DNA of 64,000 nucleotides from Ichthyobacterium seriolicida (GTDB lineage Bacteria; Bacteroidota; Bacteroidia; Flavobacteriales; Ichthyobacteriaceae): NCBI RefSeq assembly GCF_002369955.1, contig NZ_AP014564.1, positions 1,720,996 to 1,784,995 of the forward strand, read 5' to 3'. Shown piece by piece: positions 18,673 to 27,972 of this stretch (position 1 is its first letter; each line of letters starts with the position of its first letter). The notes under the pieces were generated by a model. It saw only the letters and a program-made list of their open reading frames with translations, ran no database searches and was not told where the DNA came from. The position numbers and the translations under genes were made by a program.

Positions 18673-21597
18673 ATGAAGATTTTTAAATTAAAAAAAGTAT
18701 TTTTATTCATATTGTCTATTCTTTTTACATTTTCATGTGATAAGAACAAAGTCATTCCTGAAAATGAAGATTCTCAAAGCACAATTCCTAAAGAAATAAT
18801 AAGTCTAAAATTAGACGCATCTCAAAATCCCAGAATAGGTAGTATTGATATAAATGCCGAAGTTATTGAATCGAATGGGCAAAAAATCTATGTTTTATTA
18901 TTGCCTCATGGTGTAAGTGTTGACACTAAAGAATTTAAACCTACTATTGAGATATCCGAAAATACTACTATAAACCCTGAAAACAGTTCCCCTCAAGAGC
19001 TTGGAAAAATCACCATTAATGAAAATGTTTTTGACTTATCACAATCAGGTGTAGAATATACTGTTACAGCTGATCAAGACAGTTCAGTTAAAAAATACAG
19101 AGTTATAGCACTCAGAGCTCCCGATGGTATTAAGGCTTCTAAAACTGCAATTAAGGCTGATAATGTTAAATTTTTAGTTAATTATGATGTTACTGCTCCA
19201 AACATCGATAATTTAAGTCAAACAATAACATTTGGTTCTGCAGAAAATCCGAATCTAAAAAATGAAGTTGCTGATAAGAGTATTGAATTAGGTATAACTG
19301 TAGAATTTAATAGAGTAATTCCAGATGGCGGTGAGGATACTTACAAAAATATCCTTTCTCCAACTACTCCAACTACAATTTCTTTCAATAAGAAAGAAGA
19401 TGATGAAAATACTTATGAAGCTATTATTCCAATAACTTATACAATAGAGGACAAAACTTTTGTAAAAAATTATAAAGCAATTATATATAAAAAATCTAAT
19501 GATAAAGTTAAAGAGGAACTTAAGGCTTCTATAGCTACTACTAAAGCTAAAATTGGAGAAGCTAGTGCTGTCGCTAATGAAGCTAGTAATATTATTCAAC
19601 CCTTAACTGAAAAAAATGCCGCTCAGACTGCCCTTGCTACTGCTACTAAAGCTATCGCTGATGCTACTACTGCTGTCTCGGATGCTACTACGGCCGTGAC
19701 TGAAGCTACTACTCCTGAAACTTTGGTTGAAGCTAAGACTAAAATTAATAATGCTACTGCCGCAGCTAATGCCGCTAAAACTAAGGCTGATACTGCTAAG
19801 AGTGCTGCTGATGCCGCTAAGCTTGCTGCTGACACTAAAGCTCAGACTGATGCTATAGCTTCTGCTGTTCAAAAGGCTACTGAAGAATCTGTAAAAGCTC
19901 AAACTGCTGCTACAGCAGCTGAAAATGCTAAAAATACGGCTGAACAAGCTAAAAATACTGCCACTACTGCGTCTACTCAAGCTCAAGCCGCTGCTGATGC
20001 TGTTAAAAGTTTAACTTCTTCTGAAATTCAAGCTGCTCAAACTGCTGCTGTACAAGCTAAGCAAGATGCTCAAACTGCTGCTACTAAGGCTGGGGAAGCT
20101 CAGCAAGCTGCTACAGAAGCTCAGACTGCTGCTGATAAGGCTAGAGAAGCTAAAGATGCTGCTGAGGCTGCGTCTACTCAAGCTCAAGCTGCTGCTGATG
20201 CTGCTACTCTCACTGCCGCTACTCAAGCTGCTGATACTGCTACCGCTGAAGCTACAAAAGCTGAACAAGCTAAGTCTGCTGCTCAGACTGCTCAACAAGC
20301 TGCTGAAGCTGCTAGGGATACAGCTGTTGCTGAAGCTCAAAAAGCTCAAACTGCTGCCAATAAAGCTCTTGCTGCTAAAGCCACTGCTGAAGCTGGGAAA
20401 GCTCAAACTGCTGCTACAGCTGCTAATACTGCTAAAGATGCTGCTGAACAAGCTAAAAACGCTGCCACTACTGCGTCTACTCAAGCTCAAACTGCTGCTG
20501 GTGCTGTTCAAAGTTTAACTTCTTCTGATGTTCAAGCTGCTAAAAATTCTGCTGATACTGCTACTACTCAAGCTGGCATTGCTTCTACTCAGGCTCAAGC
20601 TGCTAAAGCTGCTGCTGCTAAGGCTGAACAAGCTAAACAAACTGCTGAAAATGCTAAGAATGCTGCTGAAGCTGCCAAGAATACAGCTGTTACTGCTGAT
20701 ACTGTTACTGCCGCCACTCAAGCTGCTCAAACTGCTGCCGCTGAAGCTACAAAAGCTGAAAATGCTAAGACTGAGGCTGAACAAGCTCAGCAAGCTGCTG
20801 AAACTGCTAGGGATGCGGCTAGATCTGCTGCTAGACAAGCTCATCTTGAAGCTGCTAAGGCTCTTGCTGCCAAAGCTTCTGATGAAGCTCAAAAAGCCAG
20901 CACTGCTGCTACAGCTGCTCAAACTGCTACTGATACTGCTAAATCTAATGCTGATAATGCCTCTACTAAAGCTACTGCCGCTAAAGAAGCTGCTGATGCT
21001 TTAGTTACTGCCCTAAGTACAGGTACTGCAGACGCTACTGCTGCTAAGGACGCAGCTACTGATGCTGACACTAAGGCTGGAGAAGCTAAGGATGCTGCTA
21101 CTGATGCTGATACTAAGGCTGGAGAAGCTAAGGATGCTGCTCAGGTTGCTGCTCAGGAGGCTGCAAAAGTTAAAACTGCTGTTAATGCTTTGGTTGCTGC
21201 TTTAACTAGCACTTCCCTTGATACTGCTAAGTCTACAGCTACCGCAGCTCAGAGTGCTGCTCAGACTGCCTTGGAAAAGGCTACAGCAGCTCAAACTGCT
21301 GCTACTGATCTTGTTACTAAAGCTAAAGCTTCTAAATCTGCTACGGATACTGCTACTGAAAAAGCTAATTTAGCTAAAACTGCTGTTGATACTATTACAC
21401 CTACTGATGCTGATGCTGCTAATAAGGCTAATGAAGCTAAGACTTCTGCCGAACAAGCTGCTACTCAAGCAAGGACTGCTAAACAAGCTGCTGAGGAAGC
21501 TTTGAATAAAGCTAAAGAAGCTAAGGCGGCTATTGATGTTGCTAAGACAGCTATTGATGCTGCTAAGACAGCCATTGATGCTATTACGATTTCATAA
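18673..21597 (+). CDS. Array gene 5: coiled-coil lipoprotein
   Basis: 974 residues with lipobox FTFSC (Cys22), the conserved head and an Ala/Lys/Thr-rich stalk. The 5' part is nearly identical to gene 3, and the second half of the head (KNEVADKSIELGITVEFNRV onward, IPDGGEDTYKNILSPTTPTT) is shared with genes 4 and 7, again showing a mosaic. Stalk interruptions fall near 20010, 20515, 21000 and 21200. Within the last module the 27-base segment encoding GEAKDAATDADTKA is repeated in tandem (about 21060-21135). It ends AIDAAKTAIDAITIS. Function unknown; expected at the cell surface or in the periplasm as a long rod (inference). Confidence 0.85.
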   Translation: MKIFKLKKVFLFILSILFTFSCDKNKVIPENEDSQSTIPKEIISLKLDASQNPRIGSIDINAEVIESNGQKIYVLLLPHGVSVDTKEFKPTIEISENTTINPENSSPQELGKITINENVFDLSQSGVEYTVTADQDSSVKKYRVIALRAPDGIKASKTAIKADNVKFLVNYDVTAPNIDNLSQTITFGSAENPNLKNEVADKSIELGITVEFNRVIPDGGEDTYKNILSPTTPTTISFNKKEDDENTYEAIIPITYTIEDKTFVKNYKAIIYKKSNDKVKEELKASIATTKAKIGEASAVANEASNIIQPLTEKNAAQTALATATKAIADATTAVSDATTAVTEATTPETLVEAKTKINNATAAANAAKTKADTAKSAADAAKLAADTKAQTDAIASAVQKATEESVKAQTAATAAENAKNTAEQAKNTATTASTQAQAAADAVKSLTSSEIQAAQTAAVQAKQDAQTAATKAGEAQQAATEAQTAADKAREAKDAAEAASTQAQAAADAATLTAATQAADTATAEATKAEQAKSAAQTAQQAAEAARDTAVAEAQKAQTAANKALAAKATAEAGKAQTAATAANTAKDAAEQAKNAATTASTQAQTAAGAVQSLTSSDVQAAKNSADTATTQAGIASTQAQAAKAAAAKAEQAKQTAENAKNAAEAAKNTAVTADTVTAATQAAQTAAAEATKAENAKTEAEQAQQAAETARDAARSAARQAHLEAAKALAAKASDEAQKASTAATAAQTATDTAKSNADNASTKATAAKEAADALVTALSTGTADATAAKDAATDADTKAGEAKDAATDADTKAGEAKDAAQVAAQEAAKVKTAVNALVAALTSTSLDTAKSTATAAQSAAQTALEKATAAQTAATDLVTKAKASKSATDTATEKANLAKTAVDTITPTDADAANKANEAKTSAEQAATQARTAKQAAEEALNKAKEAKAAIDVAKTAIDAAKTAIDAITIS

Positions 21598-21631
21598 CCA
21601 TATGGGATAGATTCAAAATATTTTAATTTTC

Positions 21632-21662
21632 AAAAAAAGGGGTGTTTTTATGCCCCTTTTTT
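21632..21662 (+). terminator. Rho-independent terminator after array gene 5
   Basis: A7-GGGG/CCCC-T6 hairpin of the array type. Confidence 0.85.
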
Positions 21663-21735
21663 AATGCCATTAAATCAGGTTTTTCTGAAAAACTGAATTC
21701 TATTAATATTTCTTTCTCAACGTTTATATAAATAT

Positions 21736-21753
21736 AAGCTATCTTAGTAGCTT
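21736..21753 (+). promoter_or_regulatory. Promoter dyad, array gene 6
   Basis: AAGCTA-TCTTAG-TAGCTT, identical to genes 3, 5 and 7, ending 26 bases before the ATG. Confidence 0.6.
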
Positions 21754-21779
21754 GAAACTAACTCAAATAATGTTGAATT

Positions 21780-24728
21780 ATGAAGATTTTTAAATTAAAA
21801 AAAGTATTTCTATTCATATTGTCTATTCTTTTTACATTTTCATGTGATAAGAACAAAGTCATTCCCGATGAAGAAAATTCTCAAAGCACAATTCCTAAAG
21901 AGATAATCAGTCTAAAATTAGACGTATCTCAAAATCCCAGAATAGGTAGTGTTGATATAAATGCCGAAGTTATTGAATCGAATGGGCAAAAAATCTATGT
22001 TTTATTATTGCCTCATGGTGTAAGTGTTGACACTAAAGAATTTAAACCTACTATTGAGATATCCGAAAATACTACTATAAACCCCGAAAATAGTTCCCCT
22101 CAAGAGCTTAGAAAAATCACCATTAATGAAAATGTTTTTGACTTATCACAATCAGGTGTAGAATATACTGTTACAGCTGATCAAGACAGTTCAATTAAAA
22201 AATACAGAGTTATAGCTCTCAGAGCTCCCGATGGTATTAAGGCTTCTGAAACTGCAATTAAGGCTGATAATGTTAAATTTTTAGTTAATTCTGATGTTAC
22301 TGCTCAAACTGTCAATAATTTAAGTCAAACAATAATATTTGGCTCTGCAGAAAATCCGAATCTAAAAAATGAAGTTGCTGATGAGAGTATTGAATTAGGT
22401 ATAACTGTAGAATTTAATAGAGTAATTCCAGATGACGATGAGGATACTTACAAAAATATCCCTACCCCAACTGTTCCAACTACAGTTTCTTTCAAAAAAA
22501 ATGAAGATGATGAAAATACTTATGAGGCTACTATTCCAGTCACTTATACAATAGAGGACAAAACTTTTGTAAAAAATTATAAAGCAATTATATATAAAAA
22601 ATCTAATGATAAAGTTAAAGAAGAACTTAAGGCTTCTATCTCTGCTGCTAAGAGTGTTGTCGATAACGCTTCCGCTACTGTTACCCAAGCTAGTAATATT
22701 ATTCAACCCTTAACTGATAAGACTGCCGCTACTTTTACTAGTGCCACTCAATCTGTTTCTGATGCTAATGCTGCTCTTCAGACTGCTACTCAAGCTGTAA
22801 CTGATGCTACTAAGGCTGTTTCTGAAGCTACTACTCCTGAAGCTTTAACTCAAACTAAGACTAAAGTTGAAGCTGCTACTAATTATGCTAAACAAGCTCA
22901 AACTGTTGCTACAGATGCTTTAAACAAATCCAAACAAGCTCAAGCTAAAGCTCAAACTGAAGCTATTAAAGCTCTTGCTGCTAAGGCTGCTACTGAAGCT
23001 GGGAAAGCTAAGCAAGCTGCTACTGATGCTGAAAATGCTAAAAATACCGCTGAACAAGCTAAAGAAACTGCCACTACTGCGTATACTCAAGCTAAAAATG
23101 CTGCTGATGCTGTTCAAAATTTAACTTCTTCTGAAGTTCAAGCTGCTCAAACTGCTGCTGCACAAGCTAAAAATGCTGCTGATACTGCAGTTGCTCAATC
23201 TCAAATCGCTACTAATAAAGCTACAGAAGCCCAGACTGCTTACGGCAAGGCTTTAGCTGCTAAGCAAGTTGCTGCACAAGCTCAGAATACAGCTGAAGCT
23301 GCTGATACTGTTAATGCCGCCACTCAAGCTGCTGAAAATGCTGCTACTGAAGCTACAAAAGCTAAGGAAGCTCAGACTGAGGCTGAAGCTGCTAGGGATG
23401 CGGCTATAAATGCTCAAAAAGCTGCTGAAGCTACTGCTAAACAAGCTCAGACTGAAGCTATTAAAGCTCTTGCTGCTAAGGCTACTGATGATGCCAGAAA
23501 AGCTAATACTGCTTCTGACACTGCAAGTGAAGCTTCTACAAAAGCTAATGAAGCTAAAGATGCCGCGACCAAAGCTAATAATGAGGCTCAAGCTGCTTTT
23601 AATTCTGTTCAAAGTTTAACTTCTTCTGAAGTTCAAGCTGCTCAAACTGCTGCTACGCAAGCTCAGAATGAGGCTCAAACTGCTGCTAATAAGGCCTCAG
23701 AAGCTAAGCAAGCTGCTACAGCTGCTGAAAATGCTAAGACTGAGGCTGAAAAAGCTAAGACTGCTGCTCAAGAAGCTACTAATACTGCTGCTACTCTCAC
23801 TGCCGCCACTCAAACTGCTGAAAATGCTGCTAGTGAAGCTAAAAAAGCTGAAAATGCTAAGAATGCAGCTGAAGCTGCTGCTCAAAATGCTAAGAATGCT
23901 CAGCAAGCTGCTGAAACTGCTAGGGCTGCTACTGTTACTGCTGCTAGACAAGCTCAGCTTGAAGCTGCTAAGGCTCTTGCTACTAAAGCTTCTTCAGAGG
24001 CTGGAAAAGCTAACACTGCTGGTGATACTGCTAAATCTAATGCTGATGATGCCTCTACTAAGGCTACTGACACTTCTACTAAAGCTACTGCTGCTAAAGA
24101 AGCTGCTAATGCTTTAGTTACCGCTATAACTGATACTTCTTCAGATGCTACAGCTAAGGCTAAAGAAGCTCAGTCTGCTGCTGCTGCTGCTGCTGCTGCT
24201 GCTAAAGCTACTGCCGCTCAAACTGCTGCTACTCAAGCTAATACTCAAGCTGGATTAGCCCAGCAAGCTGTTCAAACTACTATTGCTGAGGCTGAGAAAG
24301 TTAAAACTGCTGTTGAGGCTTTGGTTGCTGCTTTAACTAGCGATGATGTTAATGATGCTCTCCAAAAAGCTACTAACGCTAAGACTGCTGCTGATTCTGC
24401 CTTGGAAAAGGCTAACGCTGCTAAGTCTACTGCTACTGATCTTGTTACTAAAGCTAAAGACGCTAAATCTGCTGCTGATACTGCTGCTGAAAAAGCTAAT
24501 CTAGCTAAAGATGCTGTTGATGCTATTACCCCTACTGATTCTGAAGCTTCTGAAAAAGCTAATTTAGCTAAGCAAGCTGCTGATACTGCTGCTACTAAGG
24601 CAGGGTTAGCTAAGGATGCCGCTGATACTGCTGCTCAAAAAGCTAATTTAGCCAAGACAGCTATTGAACAAGCTAAGGCGGCTATTGATGCTGCTAAGAC
24701 AGCCATTGAAGCTATTACTATTCCATAA
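21780..24728 (+). CDS. Array gene 6: coiled-coil lipoprotein
   Basis: 982 residues with the same architecture: lipobox Cys22, acidic linker (DEENSQ), head to about 285 and a stalk to the end. The start of the stalk (SVVDNASATVTQASNIIQ) is shared with gene 4. Interruptions (VQNLTSSEVQAA, VQSLTSSEVQAA, ALVTAITDTS, ALVAALTSDD) lie near 23120, 23620, 24115 and 24330. A run of eight to nine consecutive Ala codons (GCT) occurs near 24175-24205, a possible site of slippage in units of three bases that would not break the frame. C-terminus AIDAAKTAIEAITIP. Function unknown; surface lipoprotein by inference. Confidence 0.85.
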   Translation: MKIFKLKKVFLFILSILFTFSCDKNKVIPDEENSQSTIPKEIISLKLDVSQNPRIGSVDINAEVIESNGQKIYVLLLPHGVSVDTKEFKPTIEISENTTINPENSSPQELRKITINENVFDLSQSGVEYTVTADQDSSIKKYRVIALRAPDGIKASETAIKADNVKFLVNSDVTAQTVNNLSQTIIFGSAENPNLKNEVADESIELGITVEFNRVIPDDDEDTYKNIPTPTVPTTVSFKKNEDDENTYEATIPVTYTIEDKTFVKNYKAIIYKKSNDKVKEELKASISAAKSVVDNASATVTQASNIIQPLTDKTAATFTSATQSVSDANAALQTATQAVTDATKAVSEATTPEALTQTKTKVEAATNYAKQAQTVATDALNKSKQAQAKAQTEAIKALAAKAATEAGKAKQAATDAENAKNTAEQAKETATTAYTQAKNAADAVQNLTSSEVQAAQTAAAQAKNAADTAVAQSQIATNKATEAQTAYGKALAAKQVAAQAQNTAEAADTVNAATQAAENAATEATKAKEAQTEAEAARDAAINAQKAAEATAKQAQTEAIKALAAKATDDARKANTASDTASEASTKANEAKDAATKANNEAQAAFNSVQSLTSSEVQAAQTAATQAQNEAQTAANKASEAKQAATAAENAKTEAEKAKTAAQEATNTAATLTAATQTAENAASEAKKAENAKNAAEAAAQNAKNAQQAAETARAATVTAARQAQLEAAKALATKASSEAGKANTAGDTAKSNADDASTKATDTSTKATAAKEAANALVTAITDTSSDATAKAKEAQSAAAAAAAAAKATAAQTAATQANTQAGLAQQAVQTTIAEAEKVKTAVEALVAALTSDDVNDALQKATNAKTAADSALEKANAAKSTATDLVTKAKDAKSAADTAAEKANLAKDAVDAITPTDSEASEKANLAKQAADTAATKAGLAKDAADTAAQKANLAKTAIEQAKAAIDAAKTAIEAITIP

Positions 24729-24758
24729 CATGGATAGATTTAAAATATTTTAATTTTC

Positions 24759-24789
24759 AAAAAAAGGGGTGTTTTTATGCCCCTTTTTT
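24759..24789 (+). terminator. Rho-independent terminator after array gene 6
   Basis: A7-GGGG/CCCC-T6 hairpin of the array type. Confidence 0.85.
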
Positions 24790-24862
24790 AATGCCATTAA
24801 ATCAGGTTTTTCTGAAAAACTGAATTCTATTAATATTTCTTTCTCAACGTTTATATAAATAT

Positions 24863-24880
24863 AAGCTATCTTAGTAGCTT
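24863..24880 (+). promoter_or_regulatory. Promoter dyad, array gene 7
   Basis: AAGCTA-TCTTAG-TAGCTT, identical to genes 3, 5 and 6, ending 26 bases before the ATG. Confidence 0.6.
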
Positions 24881-24906
24881 GAAACTAACTCAAATAATGT
24901 TGAATT

Positions 24907-27795
24907 ATGAAGATTTTTAAATTAAAAAAAGTATTTTTATTCATATTGTCTATTCTTTTTACGTTCTCGTGTGATAAGAAAAATGTCATTCCCGATGAAG
25001 AAAATTCTCAAAGCACAATTCCTAAAGAAATAATAAGTCTAAAATTAGAAGCGTCTCAAAATACTGGAATAGGTAGTGTTGATATAAACGCTGAAGTTAT
25101 TGAATCAAATGGACAAAAAATCTATATTTTATTATTGCCTAACGGTGTAAACACTGATTCTGAAAGTTTTATTCCTACAATTACAATATCCGAAAATACT
25201 ACTATAAACCCCGAAAATAGTTCCCCTCAAGAGCTTGGAAAAATCACCATTAATGAAAATGTTTTTGACTTATCACAATCAGGTGTAGAATATACTGTTA
25301 CAGCTGATCAAGACAGTTCAGTTAAAAAATACAGAGTTATAGCACTCAGAGCTCCCGATGGTATTAAGGCTTCTGAAACTGCAATTAAGGATGATAATGT
25401 TAAATTTTTAGTTAATTCTGATGTTACTGCTCCAAACATCGATAATTTAAATCAAACAATAACATTTGGTTCTGCAGAAAATCCGAATCTAAAAAATGAA
25501 GTTGCTGATAAGAGTATTGAATTAGGTATAACTGTAGAATTTAATAGAGTAATTCCAGATGGCGGTGAGGATACTTACAAAAATATCCTTTCTCCAACTA
25601 CTCCAACTACAATTTCTTTCAATAAGAAAGAAGATGATGAAAATACTTATGAAGCTATTATTCCAATAACTTATACAATAGAGGACAAAACATTTATAAA
25701 AAATTATAAAGCTACTATATATAAAAAATCTAATGATAAAGTTAAAGAGGAACTTAAGGCTTCTATCTCTGCTGCTAAAACTATTGCTGATAGTGCTTCT
25801 ACTACTGCTACTACAGCCTCTGAGCTTGTTAAAACTTTAACTGATAAGACTGCCGCTCAGAATGCCCTTGATACTGCTAAAGCAGCAGTTACTACTGCTA
25901 CTACGGCTATTGAGGCTGCCACTACAGCTGCCAGTGCCGCTACTACTCCTGATGCTTTAACTCAAGCTAAAATTAAAGCTAATGAAGCTACCGCTGCAGC
26001 TAATGCTGCTAAGACTAAGGCTGATACCGCTAAGAGTGCTGCTGATGCTGCTGCTATACAAGCTCAAGCTAATTCTTTAACTGCTGCTATTCAAAAGGCT
26101 ACTACTGAAGCTGAAAAAGCTAAAACTGCTGCTACAGCTGCTAATACTGCTAAGGAAGCTGCTGAAACTGCTAAAGATGCTGCTGATGCTGCGTCTACTC
26201 AAGCTCAAACTGCTGCTGGTGCTGTTCAAAGTTTAACTTCTTCTGAAGTTCAAGCTGCTAAAAACGCTGCTGAACAAGCTAAGCAAGATGCTCAAACTGC
26301 TGCTACTCAAGCTGCTACCAAGGCTACAGAAGCACAGACTGCTGCTGATAAGGCTAGAGAAGCTAAAGATGCCACTGAAAATGCTAAGAATGCAGCTGAA
26401 GCTTCTAATACTAATGTTGAACAAGCTAAGCAAGCTGCTGAAAATGCTGCTACTGAAGCTACAAAAGCTGAAAATGCTAAGACTGAGGCTGAACAAGCTC
26501 AGCAAGCTGCTGAAAATGCTAGAGACGCTGCCATTGCTGCTGCTAAAAAAGCTCAGACTGAGGCTATTAAAGCTCTTGCTGCTGATGCTACTACTAAGGC
26601 TGGAGAAGCTCAACAAGCTGCTACAGTTGCTGAAAATGCTAAGACTACAGCTGAACAAGCTCAGACTGCTGCTGAACAAGCTCAGAATGATGCTGAAACT
26701 GCTTTTAATTCCGTTAATAGTTTACTTTCTGAAAATGGAGATGTTAAGACTGCTGCTGAACAAGCTAAGCAAGCTGCTCAGGAAGCTGCTACTCAGGCTC
26801 AAGCTGCTAAGACTGCTGCTACAACTGCTAAGACTGCTGCTCAGGAGGCTGAACAAGCTAAAAATGATGCTAAAAATGCTAAGAATGTAGCTGAAGCTTC
26901 TAATACTACTGTTACTGCCGCTAAAAATGCTGCTGATTCTGCTGCTTCTGAAGCTCAAAAAGCTGAAGAAGCTAAGAAAAAAGCTGAAACCGCTAAGGGT
27001 ACTGCTGAAGCTGCTAGAGATACTGCCATTGCTGCTGCTAAAAAAACTCAAATTGAGGCTGCTAAGGCTCTTGCTACCAAAGCTTCTGATGAAGCTGAAA
27101 AAGCTAAAACTGCTGCTGATACTGCTTCTACTCAAGCTGGAAACGCTAAAGATGCTGCTGATACTGCCTCTACTAAGGCTAATACTGCTAAGGACGCTGT
27201 TGATGCTTTAGTTACTGCTCTAAGTACAGGTACTGCAGACGCCACTGCAGCCAAAAACGCTGCTGATGATGCTGCTACTAAGGCTGAAGAAGCTAAAACT
27301 ACTGCTGCTGATGCTGCTACTAAGGCTGGATTATCACAGACTGCTGCCCAAACTACTGTTGCTGAAGTTGCAAAAGTTAAAACTGCCGTTGAGGCTTTAG
27401 TTGCTGCTTTAACTAGAGATGCTGCTAATGATGCTCTTCAAAAAGCTACTGAGGCCCAGAATGCTGCTGATTCTGCCTTGGTAAAGGCTACAGCTGCTAA
27501 GGAAGCTGCTGATACTGCTGTTCAAAAAGCTACTGAAGCTGCTACCAAGGCAGAAGAAGTTAAACAAACTATAGAGACTGCTAAAACTGCTACTGCTGAT
27601 GCTATTGACCCTACTGTTGCTAAAACTGCTGCCGAAAAAGCTACTGAAGCTAAGACTGCTGCCGAACAAGCTGCTACTAACGCTGGGACCGCTAAGAACG
27701 CTGCTGAGGAAGCTTTGAATAAAGCTACTGATGCTAAGAATGCTATTGATGCTGCTAAGACAGCCATTGAAGCTATTACGATTCCTCAATCCTAA
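24907..27795 (+). CDS. Array gene 7: coiled-coil lipoprotein
   Basis: 962 residues. Lipobox FTFSC (Cys22) is followed by KKNVIPDEENSQ and a head almost identical in DNA to that of frameshifted gene 4, so this copy shows what gene 4 encoded before the insertion. The stalk begins like genes 2 and 3 (TIADSASTTATTASELVKTLTDK) and has interruptions near 26235, 26725, 27210 and 27405. It ends AIEAITIPQS like gene 3, and the bases just after the stop (about 27796-27825) are also shared with gene 3 rather than with genes 4-6. Function unknown; surface lipoprotein by inference. Confidence 0.85.
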   Translation: MKIFKLKKVFLFILSILFTFSCDKKNVIPDEENSQSTIPKEIISLKLEASQNTGIGSVDINAEVIESNGQKIYILLLPNGVNTDSESFIPTITISENTTINPENSSPQELGKITINENVFDLSQSGVEYTVTADQDSSVKKYRVIALRAPDGIKASETAIKDDNVKFLVNSDVTAPNIDNLNQTITFGSAENPNLKNEVADKSIELGITVEFNRVIPDGGEDTYKNILSPTTPTTISFNKKEDDENTYEAIIPITYTIEDKTFIKNYKATIYKKSNDKVKEELKASISAAKTIADSASTTATTASELVKTLTDKTAAQNALDTAKAAVTTATTAIEAATTAASAATTPDALTQAKIKANEATAAANAAKTKADTAKSAADAAAIQAQANSLTAAIQKATTEAEKAKTAATAANTAKEAAETAKDAADAASTQAQTAAGAVQSLTSSEVQAAKNAAEQAKQDAQTAATQAATKATEAQTAADKAREAKDATENAKNAAEASNTNVEQAKQAAENAATEATKAENAKTEAEQAQQAAENARDAAIAAAKKAQTEAIKALAADATTKAGEAQQAATVAENAKTTAEQAQTAAEQAQNDAETAFNSVNSLLSENGDVKTAAEQAKQAAQEAATQAQAAKTAATTAKTAAQEAEQAKNDAKNAKNVAEASNTTVTAAKNAADSAASEAQKAEEAKKKAETAKGTAEAARDTAIAAAKKTQIEAAKALATKASDEAEKAKTAADTASTQAGNAKDAADTASTKANTAKDAVDALVTALSTGTADATAAKNAADDAATKAEEAKTTAADAATKAGLSQTAAQTTVAEVAKVKTAVEALVAALTRDAANDALQKATEAQNAADSALVKATAAKEAADTAVQKATEAATKAEEVKQTIETAKTATADAIDPTVAKTAAEKATEAKTAAEQAATNAGTAKNAAEEALNKATDAKNAIDAAKTAIEAITIPQS

Positions 27796-27824
27796 AAATA
27801 GATTTAAAAACGGTTTCAGTTAAC

Positions 27825-27855
27825 AAAAAAAGGGGTGTTTTTATGCCCCTTTTTT
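27825..27855 (+). terminator. Rho-independent terminator after array gene 7
   Basis: A7-GGGG/CCCC-T6 hairpin of the array type. Confidence 0.85.
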
Positions 27856-27925
27856 AATTCCATTAAATCAGGTTTATCTGAAAAATTTAATTAATATTTC
27901 TTTCTTTACATTTTTTAAATATAAA

Positions 27926-27937
27926 CTACCTTGGTAG
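27926..27937 (+). promoter_or_regulatory. Promoter dyad, array gene 8
   Basis: CTACC-TT-GGTAG, the shortest form of the dyad. It contains TACCTTGG, one mismatch from TAnnTTTG, and lies 35 bases before the ATG at 27973. Confidence 0.5.
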
Positions 27938-27972
27938 ACTTAAAATTAATCTATCTTAATAGTATTGAAATT

